Source of the DNA: JBCAWW01 sp039024315
GTDB taxonomy: Bacteria > Bacteroidota > Bacteroidia > J057
Length of the DNA: 25,461 bases
Assembly (NCBI GenBank): GCA_039024315.1
Contig: JBCCQN010000119.1
Coordinates: 1-25,461 of the forward strand
Direction: 5' to 3'
Shown: one piece after another, positions 9,008-17,368 of the stretch
Layout: each line of letters begins with the position of its first letter
Position numbering within the stretch: position 1 is the first letter of the stretch
Position numbers and translations under genes: made by a program
The notes under the pieces: generated by a model
Databases searched by the model: none
Told to the model about the DNA's origin: nothing
What the model saw: only the letters and a program-made list of their open reading frames with translations

Positions 9008-10789
9008 TCAATTTATTTTTACTAGTGAGCCTTTTATTTCAGCGATACCCTGTGCTTTGAGTGCTGCGGTAGCCCCTTCGGCACTAAGCTGAGACTTGGC
9101 CTTGATTTTTACATTTGCGGCGTCGAGGATGAGGTCAGTTTTAGCTTTCAAAGTCATTTTTGCCCCAGCATCGACCGTAATTTCCTTAGGACTCTTGAGG
9201 GTAATTCCTCCTGATTCCATCAAGCATTCGTTTTGGTTTTGATCTTTGATCGTGATGGTTTGGCCATCTTCGTCCATCACGATTGAGTTACCGGCAGGAG
9301 TCTCAATCGTGATCGTTTTGGTTTCGTCATTGAAAAGGATTTTCATCTCGCTACGCGTAAAAATGCCTTTCTCGTGATTGGTATTTTTGATTCCTTGCAG
9401 CGGAGCAGGCAACTTGCTACTATGGAGCATGCCCAATACAATCGGGTCTCTTGGATCGTCATTGACAAAGCCAACAATCACTTCATCATCGATTTCTGGG
9501 CGAAAAAAGGTACCCCGGTTATCGCCTGCATCTAGGGCTGAGACTCTGGCCCATACCCCAGCCGCATTGGCATCAAGGACCGGCAAACGGACTTGGATTC
9601 GATCCTCGCCATTGGGGTCTTGCTCGATTTTGACCACCTTGCCAATTTGGAGACCACGCATAGCTGGTACCAGACCACTAGCGGGCGGCTCGATAATATC
9701 ATCATGGGAAAAAGCAAAACGCTCTGCCGAAAGCCCAAACTGAATAATCGTATCCCAAGTACCGTTGGCAAGTTCATGTCTTACGCCCGTTACAAATACG
9801 CTCCCGTTAAAGCGCTTACCGACTCCCTGAAACTCAACCATATCAGTAGGCTTGACATTGATACTCCCGACCAAAATGCGGGCTGATCCTCTGATTTTTG
9901 ACAATCTACTCCGCATCAAGCAGCCATCGGCCCATGCTTTGAGCTCCTCTTTCAAGGCATGCCCGCCATGTACCAATTCGTATTCTTTGGGTCCCACCGC
10001 ATCGGCCAGTTTCTTTCCGTTTAGGTTGCCAGCTTCGCTGAACGATACGCTGCTGGCTTCCGCTTCAAATAGCTTGTGCGCCTTATAATCCCAGCTACGA
10101 GCTTTGACTTTGGCCCATTGGTTACGAGCGTCTAACTCTGCATCAAACTCCAAAAGTGTTGCCCCATAAAGCAGTTTTAAGACAGCTTTGCCACTCGTAT
10201 CTGGTTTGGCCACCGCCACTTCTCCTTCACTTACAGCAACCAGCATACCATTTGCTTCCGCTCGAGAAAGCATAAAGTCCCAATCGCTACAATGGTATTG
10301 TACCAACTCTTCGTGCTTGAGTTGAGTAGCCTCCACTTTAGCCTTCAAGCCATGATTAGAAATCAGGCTTTTGATGATATCGGCGTCCTTTTGCTTTTCA
10401 TAATATTTGCTAAAGCGGCCCCGAGTCATTTTATCAGCTTTATCACGGCACTCAACAATCAAATTACTCTCCCCTTTGTCGGAAATTGAAATCCGCTGTT
10501 TGACAACCAAACCCTTAAATGCCACCTCATTTTTACTATCTCTTCCTAGTTTGATCGTGATTTCTTTACCAGGCTCAAAGGCTTTGTCATTACTAACTTC
10601 AAAGTCAGATTCGGAAGCATTACCATCCCGTACGACAATCGTAGCAATCGGAATCCGATTGAGTTCTGAACTAACACTGATCGCCAAGATTTGGGTTTTA
10701 TCTTCGATTGCCTTGCCTTCGGAAAGGATATCGAAACTAACCACAGCATGGGTGCTAGATTCAGGTATAGTACGAGGGGTATTGGCCAT
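9008..10789 (-). CDS. VgrG-like spike/hub protein (Pvc8/Afp8)
   Basis: A protein of 593 residues. The N-terminal ~370 residues match the gp27-like hub part of VgrG/Afp8 (for example AFKGLVVKQRISISDKGESN, then the YHCSDWDFMLSRAEANGML motif near residue 165). Around residues 378-460 is the OB-fold region with IGKVVKIEQDPNGEDRIQVR, ARVSALDAG and FRPEIDDEVIVGFVNDDPRD. The C-terminal ~110 residues are a regular beta-helix spike (repeated TITIET, ITIKDQ, ITLKSP, MTLKAK, VKIKAK). It trimerises to form the central spike between tube and PAAR tip. It lies 2 bases after the LysM adaptor and 1 base before PAAR, so translation is probably coupled. It has no C-terminal effector extension. Confidence 0.95.
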   Translation of the reverse strand: MANTPRTIPESSTHAVVSFDILSEGKAIEDKTQILAISVSSELNRIPIATIVVRDGNASESDFEVSNDKAFEPGKEITIKLGRDSKNEVAFKGLVVKQRISISDKGESNLIVECRDKADKMTRGRFSKYYEKQKDADIIKSLISNHGLKAKVEATQLKHEELVQYHCSDWDFMLSRAEANGMLVAVSEGEVAVAKPDTSGKAVLKLLYGATLLEFDAELDARNQWAKVKARSWDYKAHKLFEAEASSVSFSEAGNLNGKKLADAVGPKEYELVHGGHALKEELKAWADGCLMRSRLSKIRGSARILVGSINVKPTDMVEFQGVGKRFNGSVFVTGVRHELANGTWDTIIQFGLSAERFAFSHDDIIEPPASGLVPAMRGLQIGKVVKIEQDPNGEDRIQVRLPVLDANAAGVWARVSALDAGDNRGTFFRPEIDDEVIVGFVNDDPRDPIVLGMLHSSKLPAPLQGIKNTNHEKGIFTRSEMKILFNDETKTITIETPAGNSIVMDEDGQTITIKDQNQNECLMESGGITLKSPKEITVDAGAKMTLKAKTDLILDAANVKIKAKSQLSAEGATAALKAQGIAEIKGSLVKIN

Positions 10790-10791
10790 TT

Positions 10792-11505
10792 TTAGCTGTT
10801 TTCAGTTTTATCGATCGGCGGAAATTTGAGATTTTGTCCTACCGGGATTTGGCGTAGAGAGGTCAAACCATTTGCGCGAGCAACCTGCATAAAAAGCTGA
10901 CTATCGTTATAAATCCGATAAGTCATCAGGTCTAAACGATCTCCTGCTGCTACTTTTTTGATGTGCGTTAAGTCCGGAGAGTTTGCCCTCGCCTCCTTGT
11001 CGCGCTTCTGGATACTCAGATGTTGCTTGAAGGTGGTACTCACCTTTGCCCTGAGCGGATTGCCTTCAGCATCAAATAAGGTGTAATTGATACTCAGACT
11101 TGACAAAATGCCTGGAAACTGCAGGTTTTCTCCCCAGAAAATCTTCAAAAAATTGGGGCGGTGAATGTCGCCATTAAAATCGTAGGCAACCTTTTTGAGG
11201 AGCGCAAATTGTTCGACTACACTTTTATCAGGATAAGCATAGCCTTCAATCGTATTGGTGCCATCAAGGGTAAAGTCTAGCTTTAACTCCTCAGGAGTCG
11301 AAAACATATACTTGGGCTCGGCCCCTTGTTGCCCACCTTCCGCACGAGTATCATACTCATTTTTGTACTCCTCAGAATAACCTTCAGGATTGACTGGCAA
11401 AAAGAACTGATGAGACTTGCCAATCGGGTTTTGCAACTCTTTATCCTTGTAGGCGACAATGACGATCTTACGGACATTGGTCTTTTTTTCGGGGGCACTA
11501 CTCAT
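10792..11505 (-). CDS. LysM-domain tail adaptor (Pvc7/Afp7-like)
   Basis: A protein of 237 residues. The C-terminal ~50 residues (VAAGDRLDLMTYRIYNDSQL to IPVGQNLKFPP) form a LysM domain as found in phage tail proteins such as T4 gp53 and Afp7, where it bridges the tube initiator/hub to the baseplate. The N-terminal part has the conserved FFLPVNPEGYSEEY and LKLDFTLDGT segments of this family. Its ATG overlaps the stop of the upstream DUF5908-like gene (ATGA), which suggests coupled translation. Confidence 0.9.
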   Translation of the reverse strand: MSSAPEKKTNVRKIVIVAYKDKELQNPIGKSHQFFLPVNPEGYSEEYKNEYDTRAEGGQQGAEPKYMFSTPEELKLDFTLDGTNTIEGYAYPDKSVVEQFALLKKVAYDFNGDIHRPNFLKIFWGENLQFPGILSSLSINYTLFDAEGNPLRAKVSTTFKQHLSIQKRDKEARANSPDLTHIKKVAAGDRLDLMTYRIYNDSQLFMQVARANGLTSLRQIPVGQNLKFPPIDKTENS

Positions 11506-11678
11506 CGTTCACGGCGCATTTTGATTAGATCCATCACTTTTTCTACCACCTTTTTGACCAAGCGTTCCTCATCGAGGGGATCAACCATCGCCTTCTTCTC
11601 AACGGAGTCCGCCGCTTTACTAGGGGCTTCTCCACCCAGCGTAGCCTTAATTACTAGTTCTCGAATTTCGATGGGCAT
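11502..11678 (-). CDS. Small DUF5908-type protein (Pvc6/Afp6 position)
   Basis: A short ORF of 58 codons read by hand. It starts MPIEIRELVIKATLGGEAPS and ends in a basic helical segment (LVKKVVEKVMDLIKMRRER). The opening MPIEIRELVIKA is typical of the DUF5908 family found in Bacteroidota eCIS loci between tube initiator and LysM adaptor, equivalent to Afp6/Pvc6 by position. It lies 3 bases downstream of the tube initiator and overlaps the next gene by 4 bases. Its role in the particle is not known to me; the length and C-terminal helix suit a small baseplate or assembly factor. Confidence 0.8.
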   Translation of the reverse strand: MPIEIRELVIKATLGGEAPSKAADSVEKKAMVDPLDEERLVKKVVEKVMDLIKMRRER

Positions 11679-11681
11679 AGT

Positions 11682-12140
11682 TTAGGGGCCTGAAAACTCA
11701 AAACGATTGTATTGCAGTTCCATTGATTCAATCAACACCTCGCTTTTCTCGGCGTTGAGCTCACCAAACTTCCAGCTTTTGGGCCAAGCATGGATGACAT
11801 CCCACTTCATGATAGGGAGATGATCTGGGTTCAATAAAAGGATGTTTAAATCCGTTGGCTTTACTACTCCTTGCTCAAATGTTTCCTTACACCATTTGGT
11901 GAGCGAAGAAAATAAGATGGGATTGACCAATCCTCTCTTGAGGGTAAGCGTAGCATATTTGCGTCGAGTGGGGAGATTGTGTTCAAAACGATTTTCTCCC
12001 CCTTCCTTCAAGGTTTCAGTCTCCATTTGGACCTCTAGGCCCCCAACAGATTGGAAACGAGTATCCAATCCATTGAGTCCTAAGCCCAAAAAAGTAACTG
12101 CAAAGTGAAACCCGACCGTTTGATAGAATAGACCGGCCAT
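11682..12140 (-). CDS. Tube initiator / second tail tube protein (Pvc5/Afp5-like)
   Basis: A protein of 152 residues with the gp19/Hcp-like tail tube pattern: an N-terminal HFAVTFLG strand, FQSVGGLEVQMETETLKEGG, then YATLTLKRGLV, and a C-terminal IESMELQYNRFEF strand. It resembles the main tube protein encoded just upstream (9-base gap) but is clearly divergent. In Afp/PVC the equivalent Pvc5 ring joins the tube to the spike. The pair of tube paralogues followed by Pvc6/7/8-like genes supports this reading. Confidence 0.9.
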   Translation of the reverse strand: MAGLFYQTVGFHFAVTFLGLGLNGLDTRFQSVGGLEVQMETETLKEGGENRFEHNLPTRRKYATLTLKRGLVNPILFSSLTKWCKETFEQGVVKPTDLNILLLNPDHLPIMKWDVIHAWPKSWKFGELNAEKSEVLIESMELQYNRFEFSGP

Positions 12141-12149
12141 AGTTCAACT

Positions 12150-12617
12150 TTATGCTTCTTGGATGGTCAAACCTTCATGTACCAATTCCATCGTTTCGAT
12201 TGCAATCTCATTGGCATCTGCCTTGAGATCAGTAGATTGGACTTTGGATGGCCACGCGTTTTCGAGCACCCAAGTAATCACTGGACTATGCTCCTCATTG
12301 AGCAACTTGATGGTTACTGTGCGGCGGAATAGGCTACCGGTAGCATTACCCTCCTGAAAAAAGTAGGTCTTTCTCCATTCTTGATACATATCAAAGTCTC
12401 CCTCAAAGGTACCTCGCTTGAGCGTTACATTGCTGTACTTGGTCAGACCAGGTTGTTTAGATTTATTGTATTTGAGTGAAGTCCCTTCGCGGTATTCGAT
12501 TACTTCCGTTTCAAAATCAAGGCCACTCACTTCGGTAAAGCCAATGCGAAAATCATTTCCCCATTCGACTTGGAAATGAAACTTTGGTAAGGGATAATCC
12601 CCTTTTGCTTTTGCCAT
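12150..12617 (-). CDS. Inner tail tube protein (Pvc1/Afp1-like, gp19 family)
   Basis: A protein of 155 residues. Family marks are the start DYPLPKFHFQVEWG, the GFTEVSGLDFETEVIEYREG segment, the KYSNVTLKRGTFEGDFDMY motif and the C-terminal ANEIAIETMELVHEGL strand. It stacks as hexameric rings inside the sheath to form the tube that is pushed into the target and may hold cargo. It lies 48 bases after the helical 285-residue gene, the widest gap in the operon, so an extra ribosome-entry or processing site there is possible. Expected to be a high-copy product. Confidence 0.95.
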   Translation of the reverse strand: MAKAKGDYPLPKFHFQVEWGNDFRIGFTEVSGLDFETEVIEYREGTSLKYNKSKQPGLTKYSNVTLKRGTFEGDFDMYQEWRKTYFFQEGNATGSLFRRTVTIKLLNEEHSPVITWVLENAWPSKVQSTDLKADANEIAIETMELVHEGLTIQEA

Positions 12618-12665
12618 TTTATATAGGGCTTATGAGTTTTTTTTAAATTCAGTTAATATGCAGGC

Positions 12666-13523
12666 TTAACCACAAGCTTTTGCGGTTTCAGCAGTATTGA
12701 TGGCATTACTCAAGCTATCTACGCAAGCTTGGAAAGCTTTTTTGCGGGCTTCAGCAGAGACTTTTTCTGCCTCTATCTCGGCAATCTCATCGCAGGCTTT
12801 TTCAAATTGCTCTTTGGTGGTCAGGTAGTAGACATTTTTGTTATCTGCCAAAGAGAAGACCGGCTTGGAATTTAGCTCATCTTGACAAGAATTATTGTTA
12901 GGAGCATGCGTACAGTAGGTCGGTGGATCAGGCTTATCAAACTGATTTTTGATCTCTTCGAGATTACGGATCAGGCCCGCGTACTTCTCTAGAGAATAAT
13001 GCAATTGATCACTACCGTCCAATACGTCAATAGCTTTGAGGATGCTATCAATGATCCCTTGATAAGCCTCATTAAACTTCGTGCTAAGCGACTCTAAGAC
13101 TGGCAAAATCTTCATCGGCTTAGTGGCCAGTTTCTGGGTTTCTAGGCCTTTGATAACGTCCATCAAATCTTTGATAAGCTTTTGCAGCTCATCAGCGCAG
13201 TCGATTACATCTTCTAGGTCACAAATCAGGATTCTTGCAGCCTTAACAGTGTGCTCGGTATTGGAAGTAAGCGTCTCAGCATGCTCCATAAATGGGGGTA
13301 ATTGGTCCAACACAGCTTTGGCCAATTCATCCGTCTTTTGAATATTGTCCCAATAGGTGGACAATTGGTCAACCCATTCTTTGGCGCCAGTATATCTTCT
13401 GCTGGCGGCATTGTATTGGGCAGTAGCACGAGCTAAACCTTGTTGAGCCACGGCCAACTCTTGCTTCCATGTAGTTATGCAATCCAAAGGATCACTATAA
13501 GCGGGATTTACTATTGTACTCAT
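12666..13523 (-). CDS. Unrecognised helical, cysteine-containing protein in eCIS locus (285 aa)
   Basis: I do not recognise this protein. It has no signal peptide or membrane segment and is predicted by eye to be almost wholly helical with coiled-coil stretches (residues ~15-60, ~90-130, ~235-275). It has eight cysteines (15, 101, 109, 204, 213, 244, 267, 284), many for a cytoplasmic protein, including the spaced pairs 101/109 and 204/213. Residues ~198-235 form a less helical loop region (DPPTYCTHAPNNNSCQ). It sits between the sheath and tube genes, directly after another helical protein of similar length, with operon spacing (21 and 48 bases). Placement suggests a particle component or a cargo; neither is shown by sequence. 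Confidence 0.8.
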   Translation of the reverse strand: MSTIVNPAYSDPLDCITTWKQELAVAQQGLARATAQYNAASRRYTGAKEWVDQLSTYWDNIQKTDELAKAVLDQLPPFMEHAETLTSNTEHTVKAARILICDLEDVIDCADELQKLIKDLMDVIKGLETQKLATKPMKILPVLESLSTKFNEAYQGIIDSILKAIDVLDGSDQLHYSLEKYAGLIRNLEEIKNQFDKPDPPTYCTHAPNNNSCQDELNSKPVFSLADNKNVYYLTTKEQFEKACDEIAEIEAEKVSAEARKKAFQACVDSLSNAINTAETAKACG

Positions 13524-13544
13524 TGTAAATTTTGTTGTGGGTGG

Positions 13545-14531
13545 CTAGGCTTCTTTATCCATGTCTTTGCCGTCAGCTATTTCCCAATTATCTATTTCTT
13601 CGCGGTCTTTAGCTGAATTGACTCTGGCCGTAAAAATATCGTTGACTTTTTCGCAGATTTCATGAATCGCCCGACGACGGTCTGAAGGAGAATCACATTG
13701 CTTGTCGTCAGTACCGATTCTTACACTTTGGAGGATCGTATTGCGAAGCCCAATTTGATCTGAATCAGCGGCAAATTTGTCAAACTGCATTTGACTCAAC
13801 TGCTCTAGGATTGCAGTGAGGCCGGTTTGGGCAGCATCAACTTCGCCGTCGGCGAACGTTAGGTTGGTGTCTATGTCTTTCTTGAAATCTGACACATCAG
13901 TATTGAGTTGATTTGCCAAAGGCGCTAAGCTTTCTACATAGCTAAAAGTCTGGATTCCTGAAATATCGACGCCAGTAGAAAAGGCCGTCATGGTGAGGGC
14001 TTGCAAATCTTCAGACTGTTGATGAATGGTATTGACCACACCATCTAAATCGAGATTTTCTTTGCTACCATCAACTTTGATTTTTGCCTTAGCAACACCT
14101 CCCTTGATAGCTTCATAAAGCTTCAGATTACAGCTTTGCTCCTCAGAAACGGCGCTCTTCAAGTTGCATGCTTCGGCATGAACGGCTTTGAGCTTTTCGC
14201 GCAGGTCCTTCATGGTCTTGACCGCATCTTGGATGGTCTTGCCTAGGGCAGTACTTTCGTCAGCCAGTGATTGGGTGTGGGCGACCACGAGTCCCGCTTC
14301 CTTATTGGCATTGACGGAAACCATATTGTGGATGTCCCGATAGGCTTGCTCAGTTTTTTGAGCTTTTACTAAGCTACAAACCTTATACTGTCGCTCGCGG
14401 TCTAATCCGCCAATTTCAATAACGATGGCTTTTTCCTTTTCGAGACTTGTATGGTAGGTACCAATGAGCTCTTTGACTTTGGTCGTTATTTGCGGATCCT
14501 GGTGTTGATAATCTTTATTGATATTACTCAT
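13545..14531 (-). CDS. Unrecognised long-helical protein in eCIS locus (328 aa)
   Basis: I do not recognise this protein. It is mostly helical by eye, with charged heptad-like stretches at about residues 15-60, 85-145 and 225-260, no signal peptide and no membrane segment. Cysteines are at 52, 122, 134, 279 and 293. A basic/acidic C-terminal third includes SPSDRRRAIHEICEKVNDIF and ends in a very acidic tail. The ATG at 14531 is 13 bases after the sheath stop, so it is almost certainly co-transcribed with the sheath. Long helices without membrane anchors recall the general build of helical pore formers and of rod-like scaffold proteins, but no motif supports either. It may be functionally paired with the next gene. 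Confidence 0.8.
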   Translation of the reverse strand: MSNINKDYQHQDPQITTKVKELIGTYHTSLEKEKAIVIEIGGLDRERQYKVCSLVKAQKTEQAYRDIHNMVSVNANKEAGLVVAHTQSLADESTALGKTIQDAVKTMKDLREKLKAVHAEACNLKSAVSEEQSCNLKLYEAIKGGVAKAKIKVDGSKENLDLDGVVNTIHQQSEDLQALTMTAFSTGVDISGIQTFSYVESLAPLANQLNTDVSDFKKDIDTNLTFADGEVDAAQTGLTAILEQLSQMQFDKFAADSDQIGLRNTILQSVRIGTDDKQCDSPSDRRRAIHEICEKVNDIFTARVNSAKDREEIDNWEIADGKDMDKEA

Positions 14532-14544
14532 GATGGATTAGGTT

Positions 14545-15972
14545 CTAGGCTTCCAACATTTTGTGAGAAAACTTCAGAATGATAAATTCTGCTGGACGGA
14601 CTACAGCCATCCCTATTTCGATGATCATCCGACCTTCGAGTATGTCAGTTTGAGACATGGTTTCATTGAGGCCCACATTGACAAAAAAGGCCTGTTCAGG
14701 GGTGCTTCCCATCAGGGCACCAGCGCGCCACTGCAAAGTCAAAAAGTTGGAAATCATTGACTTGATTCGAGTCCAGGTATTGGCATCATTAGGCTCGAAG
14801 ACAAACTGTATGCTGGCTTTTTTGACAGATTCCTCTACCATATTGAAAAAGCGACGCACTGAGACATAACGCCATTCATTATCGTTCCCTGCAAGGGTAC
14901 GCGCCCCCCAGACAATCGCAGCGCCACGGCCAGTAAATGGACGGATCACGTTGACAGATTTGCCCGCAACCACATCTACATTGAGACCAGCTTGCTGGCG
15001 ATCGTCCACACGTACCACAGTTTCCACCGCATTGCGGACGTTGATGTTGGCTGGTGCTTTCCAAACCCCTCTCGATTGATCGGTTTCGGCATATAGTCCC
15101 GCCATGGCTGCGCTAGGCGTCATTTCCACTGGATATTCTTGCAGCTTGGCTAATACCCTAAAGTAGTAGTCATTGCGTTTCTCCTTTAATTCAGCAAAAG
15201 TACCCTCTAGGCTACCATCCCCTCCATTTTGAACAATTGCTACCCCCGCATCATCAAATTGATAATCGAGCGTAGTGCGGATATTAGGGAAATAGGCAGC
15301 TCCATATTTGAGCTGATCAGTGGTACCACCGATGCCATCTCTCAAAGTCGCAATATTGGTATCGATAAAGGCTCCTGCGTCTGCATCAGGATTGGTGTTT
15401 TCTTCATCGATCCAAACATCAATAATCGTAAAGCGATCTTGCAGCTCTTGACAGGCAACCAAAGCTTCGCTATAGAGACCATAAAAGTCCCCGTCGCCTA
15501 AACCAGGGGCATCAGGAAAGACAATCAAAGTGATTTCATCTTCTTTGTTGGAAGCACTAAGACCGTTGGACAAAGCCGCTCGTTGCAAAAGAGGGGTTTC
15601 CTCCTGTAAGCCGGTAGAAACTATATAACAATCGCCGCCACCATTGGCAAAAAACAATTGCATCGCATAATGCATGCGGAAAGGACTGCGATTATCAATA
15701 CTGACTTTGATCAAATCTAGGTCAGTACGATCTCCGTTTTCACGTATCTCAACACTGATTCCAATTTCATTCTGGCTCTTGCCATAAAGGTTTTCATAAT
15801 TGAGAAGTGAACTGATCTTACGAGGCTTCATAACTAATGAATCCCCATTCGCGTCTACCGCTTTTTCGGTATAACCGATAAATACGGGGATGGCGGTTTC
15901 TACGGCAGCGACAGAAGGAGGAAAACTAGGAATCTCCTGTATATACACTCCCGGGGTTTTAGGACTTTGCAT
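14545..15972 (-). CDS. Contractile tail sheath protein (Pvc2/Afp2-like)
   Basis: A protein of 475 residues, normal for eCIS sheaths. The N-terminus TPGVYIQEIPSFPPSVAAV and AIPVFIGYT is the sheath handshake region. The C-terminal half has the conserved SRGVWKAPANI, GAAIVWGARTL, EWRYVSVRRFFNMVEESV, then FEPND-TW, a FLTLQWRAGALMG-type segment, and the final RPAEFIILKF strand of the Phage_sheath C-domain. It polymerises around the inner tube and contracts to drive injection. This is the only sheath gene visible, whereas Afp/PVC loci carry three. It starts 24 bases after the upstream 456-residue gene. A cytoplasmic, high-copy product is expected. Confidence 0.97.
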   Translation of the reverse strand: MQSPKTPGVYIQEIPSFPPSVAAVETAIPVFIGYTEKAVDANGDSLVMKPRKISSLLNYENLYGKSQNEIGISVEIRENGDRTDLDLIKVSIDNRSPFRMHYAMQLFFANGGGDCYIVSTGLQEETPLLQRAALSNGLSASNKEDEITLIVFPDAPGLGDGDFYGLYSEALVACQELQDRFTIIDVWIDEENTNPDADAGAFIDTNIATLRDGIGGTTDQLKYGAAYFPNIRTTLDYQFDDAGVAIVQNGGDGSLEGTFAELKEKRNDYYFRVLAKLQEYPVEMTPSAAMAGLYAETDQSRGVWKAPANINVRNAVETVVRVDDRQQAGLNVDVVAGKSVNVIRPFTGRGAAIVWGARTLAGNDNEWRYVSVRRFFNMVEESVKKASIQFVFEPNDANTWTRIKSMISNFLTLQWRAGALMGSTPEQAFFVNVGLNETMSQTDILEGRMIIEIGMAVVRPAEFIILKFSHKMLEA

Positions 15973-15996
15973 AAACTTTGTTAATATCCGTGAACA

Positions 15997-17367
15997 TTAT
16001 TTGATGAGTGGCTGGACTTCAGACACATACACATCGGCATACATTTTCTCTGGCTCAGGCACTAAATTTTCAGGCCCGGGCAGAGGGACCTTGGCAAAGC
16101 CAAGGCCGATCACACGTGGAAAACTGATCTGACGCCAAAGCACACTCAAACGGTGGGGCTGCTTACTGACAAGCGTCAATATGTCGGAAGTACCTTCGGA
16201 GCTTACGACTTCGAGATACTTATCGGTTTTATTGATTTCTTTTTCGCTAAAGCCACTGGGCTTTTGATAACGCCACCAACTCAGACGACTCCGGAGCCTA
16301 AGTTCAAACGTGGGATGCGAAACGGTCGTTTTACCGTTTACCTTTTCGGTAACGAGTAAATCATCTGGCCTAAGGAGATCGAAAGAAGCGTTGCCCGAAG
16401 AGGGCTGAAAATGCAAAACTCCCCAAGCTCTGGGATCATACAAATCATCATTGACAACAACCTCACGTTTGCTCTGCCAGCGTTCGGTATTACTCTCCCA
16501 AGCAGTCAATTCTAAAACGTAATGGCCGGGGGTCAGACTGAGTATCTCCCCAGCCTCGTTTTTGGGACGTAGGTCAATCTGTAAACGAATGAAAGCTTTG
16601 GTTTGACTTTGATAAGATTCCGAGATCGTTACCCCAGCCGCATCTTTTAAGACATGCTTGAATTGATTGATCTTATCAGTCGAAAAAAACTGGTACTCAA
16701 ACACTGTTGGGAGCAGTCTTCTGTCCCGCTCATTGACTAAACCTTGTCCGTCAATATCCTGCCAATCCGTATCTCTAGTGGGTAAATTGACAATAGCCTC
16801 TTGCAACTTATCGTTCCGCAAAGCGAGCTCCCCCATCAAAAAATCGGTCCTATCCAAAGCATCTTCTGCCAAAGGAGTCAGTGATAAAGCAGGCGCTAAT
16901 TTTCCCGCCGGAAAGAGAAGATCGTTCTCGGAGAGATTGGAAAAATAATAGATCGCAGGTAAGCGACGATCCAAACGTTGTTGCGTAAAAGACCGCATAT
17001 TGCTCAGGCGTTGAGGGCTAAGGCTAAATACCAAATCCGTATCGACCGGCAAAGGGATAGAAGGGCTATATCGCATCAAGCCATCCTCACCCGCTTGGTC
17101 TTCCACTCTTAAACCAAGAAAAAAGCCCAAGGGAGTCAACAACATTTCGATATTCTGGCGCTGCATCCGCTCTTTGCTACTTGCATTTGGCTCAATCAAA
17201 AATTCATTGTGGACATTGTACTTTTGGCGCTTGATTTTTTCGGCAAGCAAAGTTTCTAGTTCATCTTGCCCCATCCCAAATACATCCTCTTCGTCCTTAG
17301 CCTTGAGGAAATATTCCTGTAGGATATGGACTTCCAAGAGTCTTTTATAATTGATCCCGATCGGCAT
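15997..17367 (-). CDS. Unrecognised eCIS-associated protein between cap and sheath genes (456 aa)
   Basis: I cannot place this protein in a named family. By eye the N-terminal ~115 residues are helical and mixed (LLEVHILQEYFLKAKDEED, then MLLTPLGFFLGLRVEDQAG). The rest alternates beta strands with a possible Ig-like or carbohydrate-binding-type core (GHYVLELTAWESNTERWQSK, GVLHFQPS). No signal peptide or membrane segment is seen. It starts 1 base after the cap gene and ends 24 bases before the sheath gene. Position between cap and sheath makes a distal-end role attractive, such as a cap adaptor like the one described for the Algoriphagus AlgoCIS particle. I have no residue-level evidence for that. 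Confidence 0.75.
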   Translation of the reverse strand: MPIGINYKRLLEVHILQEYFLKAKDEEDVFGMGQDELETLLAEKIKRQKYNVHNEFLIEPNASSKERMQRQNIEMLLTPLGFFLGLRVEDQAGEDGLMRYSPSIPLPVDTDLVFSLSPQRLSNMRSFTQQRLDRRLPAIYYFSNLSENDLLFPAGKLAPALSLTPLAEDALDRTDFLMGELALRNDKLQEAIVNLPTRDTDWQDIDGQGLVNERDRRLLPTVFEYQFFSTDKINQFKHVLKDAAGVTISESYQSQTKAFIRLQIDLRPKNEAGEILSLTPGHYVLELTAWESNTERWQSKREVVVNDDLYDPRAWGVLHFQPSSGNASFDLLRPDDLLVTEKVNGKTTVSHPTFELRLRSRLSWWRYQKPSGFSEKEINKTDKYLEVVSSEGTSDILTLVSKQPHRLSVLWRQISFPRVIGLGFAKVPLPGPENLVPEPEKMYADVYVSEVQPLIK

Positions 17368-17368
17368 G

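Noticed and set aside
9532..9777. Minus-strand 81-codon frame within the VgrG-like gene
   Set aside because: It overlaps the VgrG-like gene in another frame and lacks a plausible protein pattern.
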